Source of the DNA: Opitutaceae bacterium
Lineage (GTDB): Bacteria; Verrucomicrobiota; Verrucomicrobiia; Opitutales; Opitutaceae
Reading direction: 5' to 3'
Length of the DNA: 51,734 bases
Assembly: GCA_003151495.1 (NCBI GenBank)
Contig: PLXR01000133.1
Coordinates: 1 to 51,734 of the forward strand
The notes under the pieces are model-generated. The model had not been told where the DNA came from. It saw nothing but the letters and a program-made list of their open reading frames with translations, and ran no database searches. A program made the position numbers and the translations under genes. Below, piece after piece: positions 44,173-51,734 of this stretch (positions are counted from its first letter, which is position 1; each line of letters opens with the position of its first letter).

Positions 44173-44790
44173 TCAGGTCCCGTACAGGCGGTCGCCGAAG
44201 TCGCCGAGCCCGGGAAGGATGTATTTGCGCTCGTTGAGCGCCCGGTCGAGCACGGCGACGTGGACCGAGGCGTCGGGGTGGTGCCTTGCCACCTCTGCGA
44301 CGCCCTCGGGTGCTGCGATGATGCAGACCAGGCGGGGGGCCACCGCGCCATTCTGCTTCACCACATCGATCGCCTGGGCCGCCGAGCCCCCGGTGGCCAG
44401 CATGGGGTCAACGACGAAGACCCGCCTGCCCGCGAGGGGCGGCAGCTTGCAGTAGTAGTTCCTGGCGACCGCGGTCGTGTGGTCCCGCTCGAGGCCGACG
44501 TATCCGACGCTCACGTCGGGGAAGATGTCGAGAAACGGCTGCACCATCGAGACGCCCGCCCTCAGGATCGCGACCACGACGATCGGCTGGGCCGACAGGA
44601 TCCGGCCGGTCGTTGGCTCCAGGGGGGTCTCGACCGCCTTTTCCTCGGTCGCCAGGTCCCGCGTCGCGTCGATCGCGAGCATGAGCGTGAGCTGGTAGGC
44701 GAGAGTCCTGAAGGTCGCCGGCTTCGTCTTCCGGTCGCGCAGGTGCGTGATCATGTGGTCGGCCAGCGGGTGCTTGAGGACGCTCAGCAT
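44173..44790 (-). CDS. upp: uracil phosphoribosyltransferase
   Basis: Upp converts uracil and PRPP to UMP in pyrimidine salvage. The 205 residues match the family (about 208). The PRPP loop is VFVVDPMLATGGSA, preceded by ILRAGVSMVQPFLDIFPD and YVGLERD, and the C-terminal LPGLGDFGDRLYGT is the uracil-binding end. It is preceded by a deoxyribosyltransferase-like gene, 7 bases away, on the same strand, forming a small salvage operon. The stop lies 2 bases from the convergent DUF481 stop. Confidence 0.96.
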   Translation of the reverse strand: MLSVLKHPLADHMITHLRDRKTKPATFRTLAYQLTLMLAIDATRDLATEEKAVETPLEPTTGRILSAQPIVVVAILRAGVSMVQPFLDIFPDVSVGYVGLERDHTTAVARNYYCKLPPLAGRRVFVVDPMLATGGSAAQAIDVVKQNGAVAPRLVCIIAAPEGVAEVARHHPDASVHVAVLDRALNERKYILPGLGDFGDRLYGT

Positions 44791-44797
44791 GGGCGTG

Positions 44798-45490
44798 TCA
44801 GAGAAGATCCCGCTGCACCTTCTGCTCGAGGTAGTGCTCGAACTCCTTGCGGAGGGCCTTTTCCTTGCCCCGAAGCCCGGGCATCATGGGCAGCCAGTTG
44901 TAGACCTCCTCGCGCAGGTGGCGGGGCATCACCGGCGGCAGCTCGCGGACCCGGTCGAAGGCTCGGACCACCGCCGCCGCAACGTCGTCGCACATCCGCT
45001 GGGCGTCGGCCGAGCTGTGCTGGCCGGCGAGGCGTATGACCTCGTCGAGCTTGCGGTGGCGCTTCTTGAGGATGGCCTTGTAGGAGCCCAGCCCGTCGAG
45101 GGAAAGGATCGCTGTCCGCGGGTAGTAGTTCGCCATCGGGTTCCACTGCGGCGCCCGGGTGCCGGCCCCCCTTCGGTCGCTCCGGAGGATGACGGACGGG
45201 ATGTCCGCGAACTTCGCGATCATGAACTCGGCGAGCGTCCCGCTGTCGAGGTCCGGCCCGTCGAAGCTGAAGAGCGCAAGGTCGCAGCTCACGAGCGAGC
45301 GGATGTGGTGGTCCCGGATCGTCCGCGGGGTCGTGCCCCGCGGGTCAAAGTCCTGCGGAAGCTGGCAGAGGTACCTCCCGTGGGATTTCTCGTAGATCGC
45401 CTCGGCGAGGTACGCGTTCCCGATCAGGTGCTTGAGGTTGAAGAGCTCGCCGGCGAAGAAGACGTTCAGGCTCCGCTGTTTTTTCTTCAT
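44798..45490 (-). CDS. nucleoside 2-deoxyribosyltransferase-like protein
   Basis: A 230-residue protein with the nucleoside 2-deoxyribosyltransferase (PF05014-type) fold in its first half. Key elements are VFFAGELFNLKHLIGNAYLAE, the LPQDF turn, DLALFSFDGPDLDSGTLAEF with the catalytic-site Glu following Asp-Ser-Gly-Thr, and a later VILRSDRRG. The C-terminal half is helical and less typical, about 80 residues longer than the family norm (near 150). Members cleave or exchange nucleoside bases. Coupling to upp suggests that it releases or processes a pyrimidine for salvage. The ATG at 45490 is used; a TTG at 45499 is possible. Confidence 0.82.
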   Translation of the reverse strand: MKKKQRSLNVFFAGELFNLKHLIGNAYLAEAIYEKSHGRYLCQLPQDFDPRGTTPRTIRDHHIRSLVSCDLALFSFDGPDLDSGTLAEFMIAKFADIPSVILRSDRRGAGTRAPQWNPMANYYPRTAILSLDGLGSYKAILKKRHRKLDEVIRLAGQHSSADAQRMCDDVAAAVVRAFDRVRELPPVMPRHLREEVYNWLPMMPGLRGKEKALRKEFEHYLEQKVQRDLL

Positions 45491-45559
45491 GGCGCTCAAT
45501 GCCCCTGACTAAGCCCCGATGGGCCCGCCCGGACAATTCAATTCAACAGGCCCCGCGGG

Positions 45560-47971
45560 TCAGGGGCTGAGGACCAGGGAGTGCTCCGCGGCCCCCGGAA
45601 GGAAGGGCGTGGGCTTGCCGCTGGCCCAGGCGTCGAACCCCGAGCGGAAATACGGGGACATGGGGTTCGAGCATTCTCCCCCGGGCATCTGGAATATCCC
45701 GGCCGCCTCGCGCCCGGGCGAGACGACGAAGCGCATGCTCGCGCCGAAGGACGGCTCCTGGATCCGGGGCATGTTGGAATCCCCTGCCAGGGGCACGGCG
45801 GGCATGCTGAGCCAGTGCGAGGCCCAGCCGGGCAGCATGCGCGCGAACGGGTGGGCTATCCTTGCCGTGTTCTGTGCGCCCCACGTTGCGCCCCTCGGGT
45901 CCGCACCCTGCCTGCCGTAGGTGGCCGACACGTCGTCGACCGCCGCTGCGAGCAGGTCGTCCCAGGTCGCGAATGCGGGATCCAGCAGGTGGGGCGGCCT
46001 CGCCCTGAGGATGGCCTCAAGGGGCTGCTCGTAGTTGAACTTCGTCCACGTGAAGTCGGGGTCCTCCTCGACGCACGGGGCGAAGATGGGGTCGAAGACC
46101 CGGTGGGCCACGGCGAGCCGGAAGGTCCGTACGACCCGGTAGCTGACGGATCCGGGGTCCGCGCGCCCCTCCCATTTCCGGACGGACTCGAGGATGGCCG
46201 CGCGCGACGGCTTCTGGGCGACCGCCCCCGGGCCCAGCGCCGAGAGGAGCAGCGAGTGCCAGCCCTCAAGGAGCCCCGCCCTGTCGTCAAGCTGGATGGC
46301 CAGCAGGTCCCCGGGCTCGGCCGGCCGTCCGCGGCGCGCGAGCTCCCCCAGGTCGTCGCGGATCTGGCGCGCCCGGGCGGCGATGGCGTACCCCGAGTCA
46401 CCGAGCGCGGCGAGCGCCTTGCCGCCCACGACCCGGTTGTTGGCCGTCCAGAGCATCCCGTCCGAGGGATCGGCGACCGTGGGGACCTCGCCGGGGGCGA
46501 GGAACCCGTCCCAGCGCCGGTCGCCAAACGACCAGTTCACGGGAAGGCGCCCGTCGTAGCCGATCCTCCTCGGGATCGCCCCGGCGACCGTCCAGGCGAC
46601 GTGGCCGCCCGAGTCCGCGACGACGAAGTTCTGCACGGGTATCCCGATGTGGTGGGCGATCGCGACGGCCGACCCCGCATCGGGCGCATCCTCAAGGTCC
46701 AGGATGTCCAGGTTGGTGGCGGAGGGGTCGTCCTCCGTCCAGTGGAACACGAACTTCCGCCCCTTGGGGCCGTCGCCGACCAGCGGTCCCCACGCGGTCC
46801 ACATGAAGTCCATCGATACCGGCTTGGACCCCCGGACGGGCACGGTCTCCGTGCGCTTCTCGTAGGGCACGAGGGCGCCATTGTCCGGTCCGTGGTAGAG
46901 CTCGGGCGAGACGCTCGGGTTGATGACGATCACGTCCCCGACCCCAGCGTTGGCGTTCGTGAAGCCCCAGGCGATCCTTCCGGTGCTGCCCGCGACCAGG
47001 AGTGGCGTGCCCGGGATCGTGATCCCCGTCTCCTCGTGCCCCGGCCACCTCAGCGAGAGCCGGTACCAGATGTTGGGGACCCCGAGGCGGAGGTGCATGT
47101 CGTTGGCCAGGATCGCGCCGCCGCCGGCCGAAAGGGGGCCCGACACCGCGAAGCTGTTGGACCCGGGCGCCTCGCCGCCCCACGGGTCCGTGTCGGAGAC
47201 CCGCGCGGTCGGGTGGTCCTCGTCCGACGCGGGCTTCCGGAGGTCCACCTCGGAGGGGGGCGGCAGGGGCGCCGCTGGCGCCGGGCTGCCGTCGAGCGGG
47301 GCGTCGGCCTCCGTCGCGAGCGGGACGAAGAAGGCGAGGGACATGGGGCCGAGCGTGTCGCGCACGGCGGCGAGGCTGCGCACGAAGTGCCCGGTGCCCT
47401 CCTGCAGGTCGAGGGTCATGGCGTAGCTGATGAGGATGCAGTCCTCGGGCTCCCAGGGCCGGGGCTTCATCCTGAGGACGGCGTACTCCCAGGGCTTGGC
47501 GCCGAGCCCCGCGAGCCCCGCGTTCACACCCTGCGCATACGCCTCGATCAGGGCCCGCCGCTCCGGTGCCTCCCGGGCCAGGACGGCGCGGGCCAGGCTT
47601 CGGAAGCTATGGAGCCTCGCCTCCCGGTCAAGCGGGAGCGCGGCGGCCCCGAAGAGCTCCGAGAGCTCCCCCGCGCCCCTGCGCCGCAGCGTGTCCATCT
47701 GGAAGAACCTGTCCTGGGCGTGGAGCCAGCCCGTGGCCCTTGCGATGTCAATCCGGCTGGAGCCTGCCACCGTCGGCACGCCGAGGGCGTCGCGGGTGAC
47801 CCTGACCGGGGCGGAGAGCCCGTGCAGCGCCGATGCCCCGTCGAGCATGGGAAGGCAGGCCGAGATCCTTCCCCTCAGCCAGATCGCCGCCCCGCCAGCG
47901 GCAAGGACGGCCACCGCGGCGAGGACGCTCGCCGCGCTGAACACCCTCCCGGCTGTGGAGCGCCCCCTCAT
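45560..47971 (-). CDS. penicillin acylase family Ntn-hydrolase
   Basis: An 803-residue N-terminal nucleophile amidase of the penicillin acylase family. Such proteins are cut autocatalytically into a small alpha and large beta chain and hydrolyse amides such as acyl-homoserine lactones or beta-lactam side chains. The nucleophile is S271 in GEAPGSNSFAVSG, with the cut between G270 and S271. Upstream are a signal or anchor helix (VLAAVAVLAAGGAAIWL) and the alpha-chain blocks VRVTRDALGVPTV and RATGWLHAQDRFFQMD. Alpha of about 230-270 and beta of about 530 residues fit the family. The ATG overlaps the preceding stop as ATGA (47968-47971). The physiological substrate is not known. Confidence 0.93.
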   Translation of the reverse strand: MRGRSTAGRVFSAASVLAAVAVLAAGGAAIWLRGRISACLPMLDGASALHGLSAPVRVTRDALGVPTVAGSSRIDIARATGWLHAQDRFFQMDTLRRRGAGELSELFGAAALPLDREARLHSFRSLARAVLAREAPERRALIEAYAQGVNAGLAGLGAKPWEYAVLRMKPRPWEPEDCILISYAMTLDLQEGTGHFVRSLAAVRDTLGPMSLAFFVPLATEADAPLDGSPAPAAPLPPPSEVDLRKPASDEDHPTARVSDTDPWGGEAPGSNSFAVSGPLSAGGGAILANDMHLRLGVPNIWYRLSLRWPGHEETGITIPGTPLLVAGSTGRIAWGFTNANAGVGDVIVINPSVSPELYHGPDNGALVPYEKRTETVPVRGSKPVSMDFMWTAWGPLVGDGPKGRKFVFHWTEDDPSATNLDILDLEDAPDAGSAVAIAHHIGIPVQNFVVADSGGHVAWTVAGAIPRRIGYDGRLPVNWSFGDRRWDGFLAPGEVPTVADPSDGMLWTANNRVVGGKALAALGDSGYAIAARARQIRDDLGELARRGRPAEPGDLLAIQLDDRAGLLEGWHSLLLSALGPGAVAQKPSRAAILESVRKWEGRADPGSVSYRVVRTFRLAVAHRVFDPIFAPCVEEDPDFTWTKFNYEQPLEAILRARPPHLLDPAFATWDDLLAAAVDDVSATYGRQGADPRGATWGAQNTARIAHPFARMLPGWASHWLSMPAVPLAGDSNMPRIQEPSFGASMRFVVSPGREAAGIFQMPGGECSNPMSPYFRSGFDAWASGKPTPFLPGAAEHSLVLSP

Positions 47972-48921
47972 GGCAGGGCCAGGACGCTTAGTATCCGTTG
48001 TGCCAATACATCGGGCGCCAGGGCCGCGTCCAGCGTCAGCGCGTCGGCGGGCGCCTCGAGGGCCTCGAACTGCGAGCGCAGGAGGCTGTCCTTCATGAAG
48101 TGCCCGCTCCGGCCGCCGAGGCGGCCCTGTATGAGGTCGAAGTCGCCGCGGAGGTGGACGAACCGGGTGCCGGACGGGTCGGGCGCAAGGACAAGGCGGT
48201 ACGCCGCCTTCAGCGCCGAGCAGGCGACGACCGTCTTCCCTCCGCGGACGGTGCAGGACTCGACGCCGGCCCTGACCGCGGACAGCCACGGGGCCCTGTC
48301 CGAGTCGTCCAGGGGGATTCCCGCGGACATCTTCTCGACGTTTGCGGGGGGGTGCAGGGCGTCGGCCTCCAGGTACTCCCAATGAAGCCTCTCGGCCAGG
48401 AGGCGCCCCACGGTCGTCTTGCCGCATCCGGACACGCCCATCACGACGATGACCGACAGGCCGTGGGGCTCCCACGAGCGGGTGCCGCCGGCGGGCCGGC
48501 CCTCGTCGATGTCGACGAGCTCGAAGAACGTCTCGGGTGCGCGATCCTCGAGCCCATACTCGATTGTGCGCTCGCGAAGGAGGTCCGTCCTGTCGTCGCG
48601 CCACCCTATCTTCGTCATGAACCGGTTCCAGATAAGGCACTCCTCGTCGTTGCGGGGCGTGCCCCGCGCGTGCGCCCACGCGAGGATTTCCTCGTCGCAG
48701 CCCCCCTCGAGCACGCGGGCCCGCAGCTCGCCGTAGGCGACGCCCAGGAAGCGGCAGCAGCGGGCGTCCAGGAGCGGCTGCCTGACCTCCCCCAGGTTTG
48801 GGAGGTACTCGGGCGGGAGGGCCCCGCGGGCGTGGAGGCGGATCTTGTCGAGCATCCTCCCGAAGAGCACGATCCGCCCCACTTTTGCGTGGGGGCTCCT
48901 CAGGCCGGTGACTCGGGGCAT
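47968..48921 (-). CDS. DUF5069-gluconokinase fusion
   Basis: A 317-residue chimera. Residues 1 to about 145 are a DUF5069 domain (LRSPHAKVGRIVLFGRMLDKI at the start, quoted in part as GRMLDKIRLHARG, then LPNLG, RFLGVAYGEL, ECLIWNRFMTKIGWRDD). Residues about 155-317 are a GntK-type gluconate kinase, with the P-loop VVMGVSGCGKTTVGRLLA near residue 162, LEADALHPPANVEKM and the later DDSDRAPWL. GntK makes 6-phosphogluconate from gluconate. The DUF5069 domain is unassigned; it may regulate or bind the substrate. The ATG at 48921 is the start consistent with DUF5069 length. Coupled by ATGA to the acylase gene. Confidence 0.87.
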   Translation of the reverse strand: MPRVTGLRSPHAKVGRIVLFGRMLDKIRLHARGALPPEYLPNLGEVRQPLLDARCCRFLGVAYGELRARVLEGGCDEEILAWAHARGTPRNDEECLIWNRFMTKIGWRDDRTDLLRERTIEYGLEDRAPETFFELVDIDEGRPAGGTRSWEPHGLSVIVVMGVSGCGKTTVGRLLAERLHWEYLEADALHPPANVEKMSAGIPLDDSDRAPWLSAVRAGVESCTVRGGKTVVACSALKAAYRLVLAPDPSGTRFVHLRGDFDLIQGRLGGRSGHFMKDSLLRSQFEALEAPADALTLDAALAPDVLAQRILSVLALP

Positions 48922-48938
48922 GTGCGGGGGGGTTGGCC

Positions 48939-49211
48939 TCAGTCCCGAAGCAGGTAGACCAGCGTGCACAAGGCGGCAAACACGATCGTCGGGGCGATCA
49001 CCCAGAGCGGGTTGACCTGGACATGGTAGCGGTCGAAGGCCCAGAGGACGGCGACGCTCTTTATGAGGATGATCACCCACCCGGCCTTGATGACGCGCTC
49101 CACCCGGGGGTTCCGGGGCGATTTGCGCCTGACGAACACGCTGCGCACGAAGCCGCGCTCGTAGTCCCCCGGGGGGCGCCGGCTGACGAGGCGTACGAGC
49201 TCGGAGAACAT
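48939..49211 (-). CDS. small two-helix membrane protein of unknown function
   Basis: A 90-residue protein. An Arg-rich N-terminal half (residues 10-40) is followed by two hydrophobic helices, AGWVIILIKSVAVLWAF at about 43-59 and PLWVIAPTIVFAALCTLVYLL at about 67-88, quoted from residue 68. By the positive-inside rule the N-terminus is cytoplasmic. No family is recognised. It lies 17 bases upstream of the DUF5069-gluconokinase gene on the same strand, so it may be co-expressed with it. Confidence 0.7.
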   Translation of the reverse strand: MFSELVRLVSRRPPGDYERGFVRSVFVRRKSPRNPRVERVIKAGWVIILIKSVAVLWAFDRYHVQVNPLWVIAPTIVFAALCTLVYLLRD

Positions 49212-49333
49212 CCTATCGTGCCGCGGCCCCGCCGGGGATCGCTCGGGTCATGGGCTTTGGGTTGTTCATTTGACGGGACGCCCCCGTGCCGGGGCCCTGG
49301 CCGCGCCGCAGCCTACGCGCTCACGCGCAGGTT

Positions 49334-50914
49334 TCAAATCCCGGGTGCTTTTCCCGCGGGCACGGGCCCCTTTGGGCTCCTGCCTGTGAGTTCACCCAGG
49401 CCGGCCAGGTAGGCCGCGGTCCCGCCTGACACAAGCTTCTCCATGTCCCCCTCGGCCAGGCGCCAGCGCCAGTTTCCCTCGGGCTTGCCCGGCGAATTGA
49501 GGCGCGCCTCCGAGCCGAGGCTCAGGAGGTCCTGCATCGGGACGAGCGCGATGCTGCTGACGGCCGCGTAGGCGGCCCGGATGAAGTCCCAGCCGACCTC
49601 CTTGCCGTCGACGCGGAGGTAGCGCCGGACGTGGTCGTGCGTCTTCTCGTCCGCGGCCGCGTACCAGCCGAGCGTGGTGTCGTTGTCGTGGGTTCCGGGA
49701 TAGACGACCCCGTTCCTCCTCAGGTTGTGCGGCAGGTAGGCGTTCGAGGCGTCGCCGCCGAACGCGAACTGGAGCACTGCCATTCCCGGGAGCCCGGTCC
49801 CCTCCAGGAGGGCCTCCACGGAGGGAGTCATCAGCCCGAGGTCCTCGGCGATGATCCTGGCCTGCGGGAACTCCTCGCGGACCGCGCGGAAGAAACCGAT
49901 CCCGGGACCCGGCACCCATTCGCCCGACCTCGCGTTCTTCGCGGGAAAGGGGACCCGCCAGTATGCGTCAAAGCCGCGGAAATGGTCGATCCTGACGACG
50001 TCGCACATGTCGAATGTCGCCCGCAGGCGCTGCTTCCACCACGCGTAGCCGTCCGCCGCGTGCGCGTCCCACCGGTACAGCGGATTGCCCCAGAGCTGGC
50101 CATCCGCCGAGAAGTAGTCGGGCGGGACGCCGGCCACCGCCATGGGCCGGCCGTCGGCGCCGAGCTCGAAGAGCCCCGGGTTCGCCCACGCGTCGGCGGA
50201 GTCCGCCGCCACGAATATCGGGATGTCCCCGATGATGCCGATCCCGCGTTTCCCGGCCTCGGCCCGGATCCTGCGCCACTGCGAGAAGAAGGCGTATTGG
50301 TAGAACTGATGCGCGGCAACCTCGTCCTTCAGCTTGGCCCGGAGGCGGGCGGGCAGGCCGGAGACCGACCGCGCCTCGGCGGGCCACTCCCACCACGCCT
50401 TCCCGCCAAAGTTGTCCTTGAGGGCGCGGAACCATGCATAGGGCTCAAGCCACGCGGCCTGGCCGGCGTGGAAGGCGTCGGGGCCCTGGTCCCCGAGGGA
50501 GGGCGATCCCGCGAGCCTGTGGCGGTCGAACGCGCGGCGCAGCAGGGGCCACTTGAGCGTGTAGAGCGCCCCGAAGTCGACCGGGCCGGCGCCGCCGCGG
50601 CCAAGCGGGGCGATCTCCTCGGCGCTGAGCAGCTTGCGCGCGACGAAGTCCTGGAGGTCTATCAGGTACGGGTTGCCGGCGAACGCCGAGAAGCACTGGT
50701 AGGGCGAGTCGCCGTAGCCCGTGGGGCCGAGCGGGCAGACCTGCCACCACGACATCCCGGCGGCCTTGAGGAGATCCAGGAAGCGCACGGCCGCCCCGTC
50801 CAGGGTGCCTATGCCCTGAGTGCCCGGCAGGCTCGTGGGGTGGAGGAGGACCCCGGCGGATCTCGAGGAGAGCCAGTCAAACAGCCTGCCGTTCTTCGTC
50901 GGTCCCGGTATCAT
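49334..50914 (-). CDS. malQ: 4-alpha-glucanotransferase (amylomaltase) MalQ
   Basis: MalQ transfers alpha-1,4-glucan segments and frees glucose from maltodextrins in glycogen or maltose metabolism. The 526 residues match the family (about 500-520 for the compact bacterial/plant type). Start RSAGVLLHPTSLPG, then WWQVCPLGPTGYGDSPYQ, GIIGDIPIFVAADSADAW, VVRIDHFRGFDAYW (with the catalytic Asp in RIDHFRG), ARIIAEDLGLMTP and VYPGTHDNDTT are all GH77 blocks. The acid Glu is in IIAEDLG. The ATG at 50914 begins the conserved part. A start at 50956 adds 14 residues. It is divergent from the DUF3016 gene. Confidence 0.96.
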   Translation of the reverse strand: MIPGPTKNGRLFDWLSSRSAGVLLHPTSLPGTQGIGTLDGAAVRFLDLLKAAGMSWWQVCPLGPTGYGDSPYQCFSAFAGNPYLIDLQDFVARKLLSAEEIAPLGRGGAGPVDFGALYTLKWPLLRRAFDRHRLAGSPSLGDQGPDAFHAGQAAWLEPYAWFRALKDNFGGKAWWEWPAEARSVSGLPARLRAKLKDEVAAHQFYQYAFFSQWRRIRAEAGKRGIGIIGDIPIFVAADSADAWANPGLFELGADGRPMAVAGVPPDYFSADGQLWGNPLYRWDAHAADGYAWWKQRLRATFDMCDVVRIDHFRGFDAYWRVPFPAKNARSGEWVPGPGIGFFRAVREEFPQARIIAEDLGLMTPSVEALLEGTGLPGMAVLQFAFGGDASNAYLPHNLRRNGVVYPGTHDNDTTLGWYAAADEKTHDHVRRYLRVDGKEVGWDFIRAAYAAVSSIALVPMQDLLSLGSEARLNSPGKPEGNWRWRLAEGDMEKLVSGGTAAYLAGLGELTGRSPKGPVPAGKAPGI

Positions 50915-51004
50915 GGGAGTCCATCTTGGCGCGTCCTTCGCCGGGGCGAAGCCCAAAAAGCCTGGGCTCTGGCGGCCGAGGGAGCCGCGAAAAGGGCGGA
51001 ATCA

Positions 51005-51033
51005 TTGGAAATGCCGGCGCAAAGGGCTATATT
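51005..51033 (+). promoter_or_regulatory. sigma70-type promoter of the DUF3016 lipoprotein gene
   Basis: A -35 TTGGAA (51005-51010) is followed by a 17-base spacer and a -10 TATATT (51028-51033). Four of six and five of six positions match the consensus, with ideal spacing. Transcription would begin near 51040, giving a leader of about 70 bases that contains GGAGG at 51096-51100, nine bases before the ATG. Confidence 0.6.
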
Positions 51034-51109
51034 GGAGGAGCGACGGGCCGTGGGCGCCGATTCACAGCGGATCGGCGCATTCGGCGGACGACGACGGAGG
51101 AACCTTCCC

Positions 51110-51640
51110 ATGAAAACGATTCACCTGCTAGCGATCGCCCTTGCCGGGATTGCCGCCTCGGGCTGCGCGACCCAGGGGGCCGTGAAGGCGGGCGGCCCCA
51201 CCAAGACCGAGGTGGTGTTCGACCATCCCGAAAACTTCACGGACGTGAAGGACTCCTCCACGCCGACCGACCGGGGCCGCGACTCGATCCTGTCCAACCT
51301 CCGCGGCTTCCTCGAGGAGCGCGCCGACCCCTTGCTCCCGGACGGGTACAGCCTGAGGATTGTCTTCACCGACATCGACCTGGCGGGCGACTACGAGCCC
51401 TGGAGGGGCTTCCAGTGGAGCGACGTGCGCGTCGTGAAGCCGATCTACCCCCCGGCGTTCAAGTTCACCTACGCGGTCACCGACTCCTCGGGCAAGGTGG
51501 TGCGGCAGGGGACGGAGGACATCCGCGACCTCGACTTCCAGATCCGGATGGCCTTCCCGCAGAGCGATCCTCTGCGCTTCGAGAAGGACATTCTCGGTGA
51601 CTGGGCCCGCTCGACCCTCCGGGACCTCAGGAAGGCTTGA
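51110..51640 (+). CDS. DUF3016 lipoprotein
   Basis: A 176-residue predicted lipoprotein of the DUF3016 family. The signal MKTIHLLAIALAGIAASGCA ends in a lipobox AASGC, so Cys19 would be lipidated and the protein anchored in a membrane facing the periplasm. Family marks are the FDHPENFTDVKDSS opening, VFTDIDLAGDYEPW and VVKPIYPPAFKFTY. Function is unknown. A clear GGAGG ribosome-binding site (51096-51100) and promoter precede it, which is rare in this window. The remaining bases 51641-51734 hold no recognisable gene. Confidence 0.9.
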   Translation: MKTIHLLAIALAGIAASGCATQGAVKAGGPTKTEVVFDHPENFTDVKDSSTPTDRGRDSILSNLRGFLEERADPLLPDGYSLRIVFTDIDLAGDYEPWRGFQWSDVRVVKPIYPPAFKFTYAVTDSSGKVVRQGTEDIRDLDFQIRMAFPQSDPLRFEKDILGDWARSTLRDLRKA

Positions 51641-51734
51641 TTCCAGCGCTTTTCCGGGGCCCACCGTTTAATCTTGCGCCCTGATGGCAAGCATGCACCT
51701 TTGTACCCATCGTTAGAGATAGCGTTTTGGTGAC

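Overview
The window is a GC-rich (roughly 70% by eye) bacterial chromosome segment, densely packed with genes on both strands. I see no rRNA, tRNA, CRISPR array, transposase or phage gene. The most likely source is Verrucomicrobiota, probably an Opitutaceae-like lineage. The basis is a single-chain glycyl-tRNA synthetase, a DUF5069 domain, and two large secreted proteins that end in a duplicated module I associate with that group. This is inference from gene content. Shine-Dalgarno sequences are often weak, and many neighbours overlap by ATGA.

Layout. 1-2.8 kb, minus strand: a DUF985 cupin, pdxH, sixA, a lipoate-ligase-family protein and the start of mnmE. 2.9-9.5 kb: an M20 peptidase, a MarC-family membrane protein, rlmN, an unknown membrane protein directly downstream of dnaN, pssA, and a RelE-like small protein coupled to pssA. 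9.5-13.9 kb, plus strand: a threonine dehydratase with an ACT domain, then a sugar-type ABC importer in which the binding protein and the first permease are one polypeptide, then the second permease. 14-16.2 kb: a DUF1264 protein facing a di-haem peroxidase-like secreted protein. 16.3-24.6 kb: two divergent giant secreted proteins (a five-fold Ig-type repeat protein and an S53 protease with a six-repeat NHL propeller). They share the same duplicated C-terminal module and flank a 551-base regulatory gap. 24.6-27.1 kb: a second dehydratase paralogue and an NDH-2 with an added C-terminal cNMP-binding-like domain.

27.1-35.3 kb, minus strand: an MFS efflux pump of the Fsr type, a Fes-like esterase, peptidyl-dipeptidase Dcp, a type B carboxylesterase, glycyl-tRNA synthetase, DUF2007 and DUF4202. 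35.3-37.1 kb: an orphan NarL-type response regulator and a type II asparaginase. 37.2-40.6 kb: a sugar nucleotidyltransferase, a BadF/GlcNAc-kinase-family kinase, a SIS protein and a class I methyltransferase, which look like amino-sugar metabolism plus RNA modification. 40.7-45.5 kb: an unknown EF-hand membrane protein, a DUF481 outer-membrane protein, and a nucleobase salvage pair (upp plus a deoxyribosyltransferase-like protein). 45.5-51.6 kb: penicillin-acylase family hydrolase, a DUF5069-gluconokinase fusion, a small membrane protein, malQ, and a DUF3016 lipoprotein with a good sigma70-type promoter.

Most of the window is core metabolism. The unusual material is domain fusion (binding protein-permease, NDH-2-CNB, DUF5069-GntK), the secreted repeat proteins with their shared C-terminal module, and the uncharacterised EF-hand protein. 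I did not find a defence island or a clearly new multi-gene system.
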